From: Pomphorhynchus laevis
Lineage: Eukaryota; Acanthocephala; Palaeacanthocephala; Echinorhynchida; Pomphorhynchidae
NCBI GenBank assembly: GCA_012934845.2
Contig: WNNJ02001487.1
Location: 62,001 to 126,000 of the forward strand
Direction of reading: 5' to 3'
Length of the DNA stretch: 64,000 nt
In this document: positions 21,501-29,949 of the stretch, piece by piece
Numbering within the stretch: position 1 is the first letter of the stretch
Layout of the letters: each line of letters opens with the position of its first letter
Notes under the pieces: generated by a model
Database searches by the model: none
The model's input: only the letters and a program-made list of their open reading frames with translations
What the model was told of the DNA's origin: nothing
Position numbers and translations under genes: made by a program

Positions 21501-23789
21501 TATGGTAGTAGAACTTGTTTTATTTTATAGCATATGAGTTTTTATGAATAAATCCGTTTTCATATTTTAAAGTTTTTTACAGTATTTTGCTTTTCTATCA
21601 TTTTAAGTGTTGATTTTTCTGACTTAATGATTTATTTATATTAAAATCATAGTTTACTATTATTTACTTTTCTAACAATAAAATAAAAATTAAAATAAAA
21701 TTCTATTTTTTTAGAATTTTTAAAAATATGTTCCATTGTATACAAAAACTATTTTCTTGACTTAATGATTTATTTATATTAAAATCATGGTTTACTGCTA
21801 TTTAATTTTTTAACAGTAAAATTAAAATTAAATACTAATTTTTTTAAATTTTTAAAAATATTTTTCATTGTATACAAAAACTATTTTTCGCTATGATCCA
21901 ATAAATATTCTAAACTAATTTCGTTTGATCTGTTAACAACCTATCGATTTTTAAGCGTCCGATATAAATCTTGATATTTTGCGGATTCAAGGATATCGTC
22001 ATTTTTGCAATAAAATATGGCAAGCTTTTAGATTCGCATTATTTTTCGCGTTTCCTGTCAATAAGATAATACCATTAACTTGTGTGAGTAAATTGATTGT
22101 CTTATATATAATATGCGTACACTTTAGGTTGATTGGATAAATTGTATACCTGCAAGATGGATTTTGAGTAGACTTGCATACGCATGTGACGAATGCTCAA
22201 AAGGTTTCGAGCAGTATGATTTTGCACGATCAACGACAGCAATCTATAACTTCTGGTTATATGAACTTTGTGACGTTTATATTGAACTTGTTAAACCACA
22301 CTTAAAGCAAAGTGATAGTACAACTTTAACAATGATCGCTGCCTTGTATTTTTGTCTCGATAATGGCCTGCGAATTCTTCATCCAGCTATGCCGTTTATT
22401 ACTGAGGAATTATATAACCGATTGCCGATTGTAGAACACAGCATGCTCTTTGAAAGTGTTTCGATTGCACCATTTCCTGATCCGGACGAGGTGCTAATTT
22501 ATCTTACTTTTTATCCTATTTATATTTATAGTTTGCATTGAAGCTATTAAAGCAGCTGTCTAACTGGAAAGTCATTAGTCTTTATAATGATTAACTATAA
22601 ATATTTAAAAATATATATCATATCTTTTTATTAACTTAAAATTATTGACTTTTTAACTGATATACGTTTAATGACGAAACTATTACAAATGTTTTTATTT
22701 TCTTGGCTTTTTCCGAGAATAATAAACAAGCAAACTTTATTGAATAAAGTAAATTTGTTTTTTGATTCTCGGGGAAAAGCCAATGTATGATTTAATTTAT
22801 TCCCAATGTGACGATACAGGAATCGTTTTTATGTTAGAGCTTAAATGGACGATTATCTAAGAAATTTAATACAATTATGTAAGAATTATTTATGTCCGGT
22901 AATAACGAAATAATTATATATACTCTATAATAATGATTATGCAATAATTATTGAAATAATAAAATAACAATTTAATAAATCATTATATACATATTTTAAA
23001 TAATGGAATACAATCCATTGTTTAATTGTTCGATATATACAGGCTAGCAATAGATTGTTCAATTGTTCGATATATGCATGCCAACAATCGATTGTTCAAT
23101 TGTTCAATTGTTCAATTGATTGTTCAATTGTTCAATTGTTTGAGATTTGTTTTTTAGCAAATCTGATTATAAATTATAACGTTTGTATATCAAAGTAAAT
23201 GTTTAAAATCAGATGTGTTTTAAGCTCCAAATATTTTGGATAAAACTAGCTTGTATATTCATATTCTTTGGTATAGTGATGATATTGTAATTATCAAAAT
23301 ACACAGGTCAAAGAAATATACCAAATCATAATCGACTTTATTAAAGATTTTTATGCTTTAGAACAATCATATATAAAGGATGACTATAAATATTATTTAC
23401 AAATATTTAATATTTAAATATTTTTACAAATATTTATACATTCTAATTTATTTCCGTTATAGTTATTCGTTTTTCGCTGCTCTAATACTGAAGAACTTAT
23501 GCAACTGGCTCAGTCTTGTGTCAGCCGTATACGCAGAATCTGCAAAGATAGTGAATACAAATCAAAGGTTTCAGGTGAACCTAATTATTTTATTGCTTCA
23601 TTTATGTTTCCTTCTCTTTGTGTTGCAGTTATAATTGAATGTCTGTCTGATTCTGTCAGCGAGAGATTAACAAAGATTAATGATGTAATTATGAATTTGT
23701 CTAATTGTGAAAGGATATCATTTGGACCGATTGTTTGCAATGACAGCAGGGTGGAAACAATTACGAATGAATTTAAACTCTTAGTGACG
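3539..23789 (+). CDS. VARS: Valyl-tRNA synthetase, cytosolic (spliced, 19 exons recognised, 3' end not found)
   Basis: Class Ia aminoacyl-tRNA synthetase that charges tRNA-Val and clears mischarged Thr-tRNA. Exons: 3539-3581, 3957-4087, 4137-4206, 4259-4359, 7841-8118, 9998-10079, 10124-10243, 12660-12771, 12823-13002, 13402-13526, 13575-13678, 16591-16916, 18830-19026, 19071-19175, 20397-20544, 21956-22083, 22128-22490, 23463-23574, 23629-23789. All junctions are GT-AG and all phases agree, giving 962 codons. In order: a lysine-rich N-terminal extension without a GST domain, HLGH (the HIGH motif), the CP1 editing domain with [36 protein letters not shown], and the anticodon-binding helical domain with [12 protein letters not shown]. 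Eukaryotic enzymes end in a further coiled coil of about 80-100 residues, which I could not locate downstream. No exon carries an internal stop, so the gene looks functional. Confidence 0.96.
3957..4087 (+). CDS. VARS: VARS exon 2, lysine-rich N-terminal extension
   Basis: Encodes [20 protein letters not shown] and then KKKAKLERF, the basic helical stretch that precedes the catalytic domain in eukaryotic ValRS. Phase 1 in, phase 0 out. Confidence 0.88.
4137..4206 (+). CDS. VARS: VARS exon 3
   Basis: Encodes [20 protein letters not shown], the linker before the catalytic domain. It is flanked by 49-nt and 52-nt introns. Confidence 0.85.
4259..4359 (+). CDS. VARS: VARS exon 4, start of catalytic domain
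   Basis: Encodes [19 protein letters not shown], matching the conserved start of the ValRS catalytic domain (P-x-x-VE-x-x-W-Y-x-W-W). Ends in phase 0 at GTAAGT. Confidence 0.92.
4360..7840 (+). other. VARS intron 4 (3.5 kb)
   Basis: AT-rich intron with one recognisable insertion, a hammerhead-like SINE at about 5946-6190. Overlapping opposite-strand open frames at 6654-6876 have no recognisable domain and look fortuitous. Confidence 0.7.
5946..6190 (+). mobile_element. SINE-like short repeat with hammerhead-ribozyme-like core
   Basis: A GC-richer island inside the AT-rich intron. The segment at about 5968-5997 resembles a tRNA A-box region (GGTCACCGGTGGAGGAGCG). Downstream, CTGATGA (6064-6070) is followed by a possible stem II (ACC with GGT, then GTAGT with ACTAC), then GAAAC (6103-6107) and a CCCC/GGGG hairpin in the stem III position. 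Schistosome SINE-like repeats combine a Pol III promoter with a hammerhead in the same way. Stem I is not evident and the base pair next to the core is mismatched, so this copy is probably degenerate. Element ends are approximate. Confidence 0.5.
7841..8118 (+). CDS. VARS: VARS exon 5, ATP-binding HIGH motif
   Basis: Encodes [17 protein letters not shown], in which HLGH is the class I HIGH signature, then [18 protein letters not shown], the conserved amino-acid pocket region. Ends in phase 2 at GTAAGT. Confidence 0.96.
8757..8965. mobile_element. MITE with about 75-bp terminal inverted repeats
   Basis: The left end (aaagaattattgga, later atttttcgctaacctgtgtt) is mirrored at the right end (aacagaggttagcgaaatat, later taataattcttt). 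The centre has short aattttctga-type repeats and no coding capacity. A related but longer copy lies 370 bp downstream, and a half copy lies between them. Confidence 0.75.
9185..9262. repeat. Half copy of the 8.76-kb MITE family
   Basis: Carries the same block (ggaaataagaaatt, tatttcgctaacttctgttag, ccagaaaattac) as one terminal inverted repeat of the neighbouring MITEs, without its partner arm. Confidence 0.6.
9333..9783. mobile_element. Second MITE of the family, interrupted by another element
   Basis: Left arm (attgataaagaattattgg, ggatcaatgaaagg, atttcgctaacctctgttag) and right arm (ctaacagaggttagcgaaat, ccagctctaataattcttta) are inverted copies. The copy is longer than the 8.76-kb one because an unrelated inverted-repeat element (9451-9618) sits inside it. 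Confidence 0.75.
9451..9618. mobile_element. Nested 168-bp inverted-repeat element
   Basis: Left arm aattattacatgaaggcgat, then aaacaggaatgtttatttga; right arm tcaaataaatattcctgtta, then cgccttcatgtaataatt. Between the arms, CTGAAGATGACG...CGTCGAAA forms a short hairpin flanked by CTGA and GAAA boxes, a pattern I recall from the ends of many animal retroelements. No coding capacity. Confidence 0.7.
9998..10079 (+). CDS. VARS: VARS exon 6
   Basis: Encodes [20 protein letters not shown], matching the conserved Q-x-K-x-LG-x-S-x-DW-x-R-x-x-FT block. A 44-nt intron follows. Confidence 0.93.
10124..10243 (+). CDS. VARS: VARS exon 7
   Basis: Encodes [20 protein letters not shown] and then [16 protein letters not shown], the block leading into the editing domain (IYR-x-x-R-x-VNW-x-x-x-L-x-x-x-ISDIEV). 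Forty codons, phase 0 on both sides. Confidence 0.94.
10500..12065 (+). mobile_element. GIY-YIG-type Penelope-like element remnant in VARS intron 7
   Basis: Reverse transcriptase fragments include [17 protein letters not shown] (10754 onward) and [12 protein letters not shown] (about 10857-10892), the Penelope-type MG-x-x-x-x-P and YVDD boxes. At about 11763-11835 a GIY-YIG endonuclease block reads [19 protein letters not shown]. The element is old and broken many times. Its order (RT, then GIY-YIG) is the one known for endonuclease-bearing Penelope-like elements. It differs from the YIDD-type copies elsewhere in the window. Confidence 0.75.
12660..12771 (+). CDS. VARS: VARS exon 8, entry to CP1 editing domain
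   Basis: Encodes [20 protein letters not shown] and then [13 protein letters not shown]. Phase 0 in, phase 1 out, with a 51-nt intron after it. Confidence 0.9.
12823..13002 (+). CDS. VARS: VARS exon 9, editing domain
   Basis: Encodes [20 protein letters not shown] and then [13 protein letters not shown], the threonine-rich ATTR-x-ET-x-x-GD editing motif. Phase 1 on both sides. Confidence 0.96.
13402..13526 (+). CDS. VARS: VARS exon 10, editing domain with divergent HD loop
   Basis: Encodes [20 protein letters not shown]. The usual ValRS sequence here is TPAHD-x-ND-[YF]-x-x-G-x-RH; this one keeps the HD pair but replaces TPA with SPG, ND with HD and RH with RY. A 48-nt intron follows. Confidence 0.93.
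13575..13678 (+). CDS. VARS: VARS exon 11
   Basis: Encodes [15 protein letters not shown] and ends MVLPIC plus a split serine. This corresponds to the G-x-x-R-x-x-AR block and the P-x-C-x-R segment of the family. Phase 0 in, phase 2 out. Confidence 0.92.
13690..14095. repeat. Two direct copies of a roughly 115-130-bp AT-rich unit
   Basis: Blocks at about 13695-13820 and 13960-14090 share gatttttacag/t, catcttatttttt, ccatttgcta, acataaaatnttcatatttt and aaaggcagatttga in the same order. They are diverged direct repeats within VARS intron 11. Confidence 0.6.
14340..15690 (+). mobile_element. YIDD-type Penelope-like element, 5'-truncated (VARS intron 11)
   Basis: Reverse transcriptase of a distinctive family: [20 protein letters not shown] then [13 protein letters not shown] and a C-terminal [19 protein letters not shown]. 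No GIY-YIG domain is visible. The 3' region (15260-15690) holds the tail shared by all copies here: GGGGCCGAAACC, GATAGCATAGCAG, TTGATGACCTC, and a tacgtagactcngttagctg terminus that occurs twice. The coding part is close to identical to the 30-kb copy, so the family was recently active. This copy is broken. Confidence 0.8.
16591..16916 (+). CDS. VARS: VARS exon 12
   Basis: Encodes [20 protein letters not shown] and later [19 protein letters not shown], the strongly conserved block after the editing domain. Phase 2 in, phase 1 out. Confidence 0.96.
16917..18829 (+). other. VARS intron 12 (1.9 kb)
   Basis: AT-rich intron. Apart from the tandem array at 18119-18540, nothing was recognised. Confidence 0.7.
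18119..18540. repeat. Tandem array of an approximately 80-bp unit with internal palindrome
   Basis: About five diverged copies. Each has an inverted pair around cgagtaatcaacattactcg, then ctcattc, aaaagctcaaatttataaat and a nearby ataaatcgatacaaat block. The palindrome is preserved even where bases differ (cgag/ctcg in some copies, gagagt/actctc in another). Confidence 0.8.
18830..19026 (+). CDS. VARS: VARS exon 13
   Basis: Encodes [20 protein letters not shown] and [21 protein letters not shown] direct join to exon 12 gives ITRD-LDVLD. An alternative acceptor near 18755 would add about 25 residues that do not resemble the family. Followed by a 44-nt intron. Confidence 0.93.
19071..19175 (+). 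CDS. VARS: VARS exon 14, KMSKS loop
   Basis: Encodes [20 protein letters not shown] and then [20 protein letters not shown] is the second class I ATP-binding signature and is intact. Confidence 0.97.
19176..20396 (+). other. VARS intron 14 (1.2 kb)
   Basis: AT-rich; nothing recognised. Confidence 0.6.
20397..20544 (+). CDS. VARS: VARS exon 15
   Basis: Encodes [20 protein letters not shown], matching the family FP-x-GIPECG-x-DA-x-RF block. Phase 0 in, phase 1 out. Confidence 0.94.
20795..21290. repeat. Tandem duplication of an approximately 250-bp unit in VARS intron 15
   Basis: Two copies share tttttatgattatttcagca, then tctttaaaaata, later gtgtttagaatatgatctac, ataggtttaa, and atccacgataaat. 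Order and spacing are kept, so this is a local duplication. Confidence 0.7.
21605..21895. repeat. Tandem duplication of an approximately 140-bp unit in VARS intron 15
   Basis: Two copies each carry gacttaatgatttatttata, ttaaaatcatngtttact, and cattgtatacaaaaactatt. Confidence 0.75.
21956..22083 (+). CDS. VARS: VARS exon 16
   Basis: Encodes [20 protein letters not shown] then IWQAFRFAL, the family RD-x-NL-x-x-x-R-x-x-GY-x-x-FCNK-x-W block. The usual Arg before DINL is Ser here. Followed by a 44-nt intron. Confidence 0.93.
22128..22490 (+). CDS. VARS: VARS exon 17, anticodon-binding domain
   Basis: Encodes [26 protein letters not shown] and [17 protein letters not shown], the helical anticodon-binding domain of ValRS. 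121 codons, phase 0 on both sides. Confidence 0.96.
22703..22783. repeat. Imperfect hairpin, about 36-bp arms
   Basis: ttggctttttccgagaat and aacaagcaaacttta on the left are mirrored by taaagtaaatttgttt and attctcggggaaaagccaa on the right, with a loop of a few bases. Could be a very short MITE; lies in VARS intron 17. Confidence 0.65.
23463..23574 (+). CDS. VARS: VARS exon 18
   Basis: Encodes [20 protein letters not shown] and [12 protein letters not shown], matching the family helix (E-x-x-IR-x-IR-x-x-R-x-x-Y). Phase 0 in, phase 1 out before GTGAAC. The downstream 54-nt intron contains no in-frame stop, so it can also be read through. Confidence 0.8.
23629..23789 (+). CDS. VARS: VARS exon 19, last exon recognised
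   Basis: Encodes [20 protein letters not shown] and later [13 protein letters not shown], the region before the C-terminal coiled coil. Ends at ACG|GTAATA in phase 0. No stop codon belongs to this exon, so at least one more exon is required. Confidence 0.75.
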
Positions 23790-24769
23790 GTAATAATTAG
23801 TTCAATATATATATTTTTAATTTTAAAAATCTGCATTACATTACGATGAAATCAGCAATTACATATAGAAGAATGTAAGCAAGTATTTATAAAACAAATT
23901 TATGTATTATATAAAGAAACAAATTTTGATAAGATCCATATAGAAGGTTCGACATTATAATAATGATTATGTAATAATTATTGAAATAATAAAATAATAA
24001 TTTAATAAATCATTATATAAATATTTTAAATAATGGAATACAATCAATTGTTCAATTGTTCGATATATACAGGCCATCAATCGATTGTTCAATTGTTCGA
24101 TATACACATGCCAACAATCGATTGTTCAATTGTTTGATATGTTAGTAAATACTGTTCAGTTTATTAAAAGATCCATGTCACTTCAAATTAATTTATTTAT
24201 CATCATTAAAGAAATAGTCAAAATACTTGTTTTAGGCCATGGGTCAGATTTCCAAAAATGTAATACAACAAATTCTTTTCTTTTTTGAATACTGTAAAAA
24301 TTAGTAACTCTTCAACAAAAGATCAAGTTTATTCTATAATTAATTGTCGAAACAAGTGATCTTGAACATTCTTGATTCGAGCAATAACTTTTTCAAAAAG
24401 CCGCGTTCCATAAATATTTGCATAAGTTGCAAGCATGATATATAAACTTTGGATATATTAAATATTTGTATTAAATATTTGTATTATAATAATACAATTA
24501 TAATTATAATTATATCATAATTATACATTCAATATTTATGAGATCTACGATCTTAAAAATATTTTCTGTCATGTTTAAATTCAGATATTTGTCATGATCA
24601 TCATTATGCACTTTGAAATATTGTTGTATCTTTTAAACACAGAAACACTAAATACGAATATTAGATAAATATTAAATAATTCACAAAATTATAAGTAACT
24701 TTGGTATAAAAGGAAGTAATTACTGTTTTAAATTCTGCGAATTTTTAAGGAAATTTTTAAATCATAATA

Positions 24770-26060
24770 TTTTTTTTAATTTATAATAAATTTAAACTCT
24801 TAAATAATTTTTTAATGATGGATAGTAATAATACACTCTATAAGAATAAGATATTACACTAAATAGTCAAATTCCATCCCAGGAAATGCGTCATTAGCAC
24901 TTATTTATAATATAAAGTACGTAGACTCACTTAGCTGAGCTGATTAGGTCAATTAGTGTCTTCATAAGTCAATATTATAAGTTAACGATCTGTTATATTT
25001 TTGTCTGTGTGAACAGACCGAAACCTGTAAACATATCAGTTCATCCTATTGACCTCTAGTCTTTATTCTTATATATCGTCTTCTTAGTCAATTCTTAAAA
25101 ATTGGTTTTTAAAAATTCTTACTGAGTAAATTCTTATAAGTAACTTTGTTATAAAAAGAAGTAATTACTTATTTAAATTCTGCGAATTTTTCAGACAACT
25201 GGAGATTTATTAATAACCATATTTTTAAATTTATTGTAAAATATAAATTTAAACTCTTATATGATTTTTTTGATGGATATTAAATAATATTATCAATTAG
25301 AATAAAATATTACACTAAATAATCAAATTTCATTAGAAGAAATACGTCATATCGTGGTGTATTTAGCCCGCTGCTATGTTGGGCCGATGAATCCAAGACA
25401 AACCCTCACAACATTACAGTTCCTTCTGATTAATTCTTATTTTATTAACTCTTTTAAATCATTCAATAACGTTCATATATCGTTCAATTAAAAATATGAC
25501 AAATATCCATGCATAACAACCACACGTTTTATTTTACAACTTACTAATAGATTTCCGTGGATTTGGCTTCGCTGCTATGTTGGATAGAGGAATAGTGGCC
25601 AAAACCTGATAACTTAGCAATTCTTTTTGACGACTTCTAATCCTTATTCTAATAATCGTCTGTTATTTATTAGTCAATTCAAAAATTTATTATAAATTTC
25701 AATTTTGAATTTTCACTTGATATAAATTGTATAAAAGTTTATATAATTATTATTTATTATTTAGTTTTATTTTTTATTAATTTATAGTAAAAAATACGTA
25801 GACTCAGTTATCTGATTTAATTTGGTCAATTAGTGGTCTTTATTAAAATCGATAATATATATTAACTCAGTTTACATATGTATATAAACTCAGTAAGCAT
25901 TTAATAACATTTAAAGATTTGTTATATTATATTATTTTTGTTATACCGAGCAGTTTTTTCTGATAACCTTTAATCTTTGATATGATACATCGTCTGTTAT
26001 TTATTAGTCAATTCTTAAAAGTTGATTTTTAAAAAATTCTTGCCTTAAGTAATTCTAACT
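24770..26060 (+). mobile_element. Stack of YIDD-type Penelope-like 3' tails
   Basis: At least three partial tails in the same orientation (about 24780-25130, 25230-25480, 25560-25830, with a further piece to 26050). Each has some of: taaatttaaactctta, atggatnntaaataat, aagatattacactaaatag, a degraded GCTGCTATGTT / CGAAACCTG / CAGTT block, and tacgtagactcannta. They carry almost no coding sequence. They may be independent short insertions or a decayed tandem. Confidence 0.65.
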
Positions 26061-26099
26061 TAATGAAAATATCAGATTAAAATATTTATTTTGAATTTA

Positions 26100-26525
26100 T
26101 ATAACCTTCTAAGCTAATGATGATTAGATTTAATTAAAGTTTAATTAATAATTTTCTTTTTATATTCATCTCGGTGTTTAAATGCCCTGAACAATTTAAT
26201 TAAAAATTAATTAAAGATTAATTAAAAGATTCTGCAGTTTTAATTTTTTATTAATAATATTCGTTAATCGATTATTTAGTGCCAAAGTGATTGACTTAGG
26301 TAATTGAACTTCTTTCTTATTAGGAAATGTTTGTAGAAAACAAATAGTTTATGTTAACTGAGTTAACATAAAAAAAGTTCAAGTTAACTCAAATAAACTG
26401 TTCTATATATCCAAATGTATCCATAACCTTCTAAGCTAATGACGATTAGATTTAATTATCATTATTTAAAGATTCTGCAGTTTTAATTCGTTAATCGATT
26501 ATTTTAGCCAATAAACGATCTTGAT
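26100..26525. repeat. Direct repeats with an intervening palindromic cluster
   Basis: ataaccttctaagctaatga, then attagatttaatta and attctgcagttttaatt, occur at about 26101-26290 and 26423-26520. Between them, gtttatgttaactgagttaa and agttaactcaaataaac form overlapping inverted repeats. Confidence 0.55.
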
Positions 26526-26999
26526 GTGGATTTTTCTAAAAGGTATTCAATGATATATCAACTTTCATTATGTTTAATGTATTTTAGTGTATCCTTATCC
26601 GAAAAGTGAATGTCATTTTACAGACGAAACATTTTAAAAACTAATGTTATAAAAATGTGATTTTATTTCATTTCATGACCGTACTGATTAATTTCAGGGT
26701 TTAATTGATTAATTATTAACGCCATGGGATTATGAGTTTTGGATAATTTATAAAATTATTAGGAATTGAGTTAGAACTGCGCATGTGGCAAATTAGACAA
26801 TAAGTAATGTTCGCATCATTACTGTGTGTTTTACGTAAGTTAAAGCCACTATGAGCTTCTTAACACCATGTAGAAGTATTTACTAAGCAAATCTTCTTCT
26901 TTACTGCTATTCTACATTAATATTTTTATTTAGCCATTTTTGAATAAATTAATAATAGATTCAATACATAATTTATAGACATTTTTAATAACTTATATT

Positions 27000-28295
27000 A
27001 TTATGTGAACAATTTATGCTCTATTATTGTGGTCGACCCACCAAGGCACCCATCGTCTAGTACTTATTGCCATAAACTTCACATTGTTTATTTGAATGCT
27101 CTCGGTTTATGCAATAAAATAGACGAATTACGTTTAAGGTCATCCAAACTTCAGCCAGACATCATTGCTATCACTGAAACGTGGATCCACCCAGATATTC
27201 TAGACAGTGAAATATCACTCGATGGATATACACACCTACGTGCAGACCGACTATCATCCAGGGGCGGTGGCGTCGTTCTTTATGCTAAAGATCCCCTATT
27301 TTTTAAAACCATTGAGTCTTCGTGATGTAACTATAGTCCCAGTGATGTAACTATACTCCAGAAAGATGTCGAGATGGTTTCTCGATGGTGCAATGCTGTC
27401 GGACTCAAAGTGAACCCTGCGAAATGTTCCCACCTACATATTGGAAAATAAACGTTCAGTGGTAGCTACCGAATTGATGGCTGTCAGATTGTAAAGGTCT
27501 CGCAAATGTGGGACCTAAGTGTGATTGTAACTAGTGACTTAGGATCTCGCTCTCATGTCGATCATGTTGTAAGCAAGTGCGTTCGCCTCCTCGGTCTAGT
27601 ACGCAGAATGTTCGGTCATCTTGATTTTGTGGGATTGCGTACACTTTACCAATGCGCAATCCTCCCACACATACTGTATGGGTCCGTCGTTGCTCACCCT
27701 CAGTTCCAGCTTGAGCTGGACGCTTACGAACGCATTCTCCATCGGTGCACACATTTAGTGCGGTCCATACGTTCGTTATCTTATGAGGAACGCCTGCGCT
27801 GTCTTGACGTTCCCCCAGTGAAAATTTCACTAAAATTTAATGATCTGATGTTCGTATGGAGGTGATTGACCACCCCAGGCCACTGTTGAAAGGACACGTT
27901 TGAGCTAAGAACCAACGATCGCCTACGTGGTCACAACTATATGCTAAAGAGAAGACGAGCCTGCAATAAACGAATATCAACAATCCATGATAGAATTGTA
28001 CCTATCTGGAATGGTCTACCTGCCTTGACGGTAAATGGTAACAAGGGGATTTTTAAACGACGGTTGCGAAATCACCTCAGGATGCGTTGTCGTCATGACT
28101 GAATTGCACATTATTATGTTTTTTTTATTTAATTTTTTTATTTTATTCTGTTTCCCCGTTGTGAACCATCATGTTCGAGCTGTTCAAGCTCTTTTTGTTG
28201 TCGAAAATATAATAATTAGATTTTGATATTATATATCATAATTGTGTAATATATATCATTTGACATCTTGCATTGAGCGGGTGTAATAAACCGAC
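27000..28295 (+). mobile_element. Internally deleted CR1/Jockey-type LINE
   Basis: 27005-27325 encodes the N-terminal part of the apurinic-type endonuclease: VYLNALGLCNKIDELRL, PDIIAITETWIHPDI, GYTHLRADRLSSRGGGVVLY. The rest of the endonuclease and most of the RT are missing. Sequence resumes near 27340 with DVEMVSRWCNAVGLKVNPAKC, the segment just after the RT catalytic box, and continues in 27506-27865 with LRTLYQCAILPHILYGSVV and RSLSYEERLRCLDVP. The tail near 28283 reads gtgtaataaaccgactt. The deletion removes roughly the middle of the ORF. Confidence 0.85.
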
Positions 28296-28329
28296 TTCTT
28301 TTTTCATTTAAACCTATTTTTTAAATTAT

Positions 28330-29948
28330 ATATAACTAACCCGATCAGCATATCATTTAATTGATGCACCGAATCCAGCACCGATTCAATGAAGACAATA
28401 TATTCTTCCGTGGAGAATTTGTTAAATCGCATAATTTGTTAAATTCTGCGATCTGGTATCCATCAGGATTCGATCATATATATAAAATTACTGTCAAACT
28501 AGATATAGACCAAAAAATTCTTTTCACCGTTTCGCCCTAATTGAGCTTATTCAGGTCAATCTAAAACTAGTAAATAATATGTATGTCAAAGTATTGAATA
28601 TTGTGCGAATGGATATTGAATATCTGGCGATAGATATAATAGGTTTAATAGGTATAACTTCATACATAATCTACGCAAAATTGGGTGGGTTGCAGCTGAT
28701 GAAAATACAATGAAAGATTACAATTTAATGAGTACAATCTCTAAGGCAATATTGTCGAATCCTGGAATAAAGAAGTATATTGACGTCCCACCGGGATACG
28801 ATGGTCGTCGTAATATTACAGGGGAATTTCAATGATAAACTTTATAAACAGCTCTAAGGAACAGCGATGGGAAGCCTAGTTAGCCCGACTTATGCAAGTT
28901 TATACGTGTCTGAAGTCGAGCAGTCATTTATTAAAAAACACGCTGAAACCGAAAATATGACTTCGATATATCGATGGCATTTTCTGTGTATTGGAACATG
29001 TTTCTAAAGAGCTAGAAACGTTTATTCGCGAGCTAAACATGCATTCTGAATTAAAATTCTCGCCTACGTTTGTTAATGATGGTAAAATAAGCTTTCTTGA
29101 TGTTCTGCTCATTAATAAATTTGGAAACGAATAAAACACGTCCGCATAATTTAAGTTCGAGGGCACGTGCTCAATTGTTCACGCTTGAATAGTGCTCATC
29201 AACCAAAGCACAAACGCTTAATTTTGAGGAACGAGCTAATGCGCTTTAAGAAGATTTGCTCTAATGAAGACACTTATCGCGAATGTGTATCTTGATTTCA
29301 AAGAGAAATAATGGGTTGCGGATACACCATACTTCAGATTAATCGTCAAATTAAGGTCGTTGATAAAACGCAAAGATCATAGTTGATGTTCAAACCATCC
29401 GTACGTGAAATCATAAATGTACGTCGTATTAAATTCAAATATCACTCGTTGTATGCAGACCTTGAAAGGAGTATCAAAATTACTTGGCGACAACTAAACC
29501 CATTACTGGCTGCTTGTGCAAACGAATTAACAGCATGCTTTTCAACATGTTTAGCCGTACGAATATTGCTTGTAAGAATCCTGAAAAGAAGAATACCACG
29601 ATGACATCGCATAAAGGCTACAGCAAACCTTGTAAACGACTTTGGTGTAATTTTTGTGATGATATGCTTGTAACGGAATGGTTTGAAGCTACAAAGACAG
29701 GCGTAAGATATCGCTTGAAGCATGAATCGCACTGTAAATCGGAAGGGAATATATATGCATGTACTTATCAATCTTGTAGAGAACAGTACATCGGCGAAAC
29801 TGGAATGGCAATAAACATAAGACAAAACAATAGAAGGAACAAGCAAAAACAGAACGAAGAATGATGGTGCAGTAAGGCACATATGTGAAAATCTAGGTCA
29901 CATCATGCAAACAGTAATCCTCGCAAGTGGATTAATGAATACGAATGA
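28330..29948 (+). mobile_element. GIY-YIG-type Penelope-like element, broken
   Basis: RT pieces include GTAMGSLVSPTYASLYVSEV (about 28861), RYIDGIF (about 28963) and FIRELNMHSELKFSPTFVND followed by GKISFLDVLLI. The C-terminal endonuclease at about 29736-29820 reads NIYACTYQSCREQYIGETGM, a clear GIY-YIG site. Order and motifs fit Penelope/Neptune-type elements. It is truncated at the 3' end, where a YIDD-type copy on the opposite strand abuts it at about 29950. Confidence 0.8.
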
Positions 29949-29949
29949 A

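Larger units (their letters stand above)
22924..24140. repeat. Direct repeats (about 185 bp) flanking the last recognised VARS exons
   Basis: Copies at about 22926-23110 and 23952-24135 share ataataatgattatgnaata, aataatggaatacaatc, gttcgatatatacaggc and ccaacaatcgattgttcaat. Both end in runs of the palindromic octamer caattgtt. The pair brackets VARS exons 18 and 19. Confidence 0.75.

Noticed and set aside
28035-28226. 63-residue open frame with a hydrophobic stretch
   Set aside because: It lies in the 3' end of the LINE, in a different frame from the RT C-terminus, and is explained by T-rich 3' UTR.
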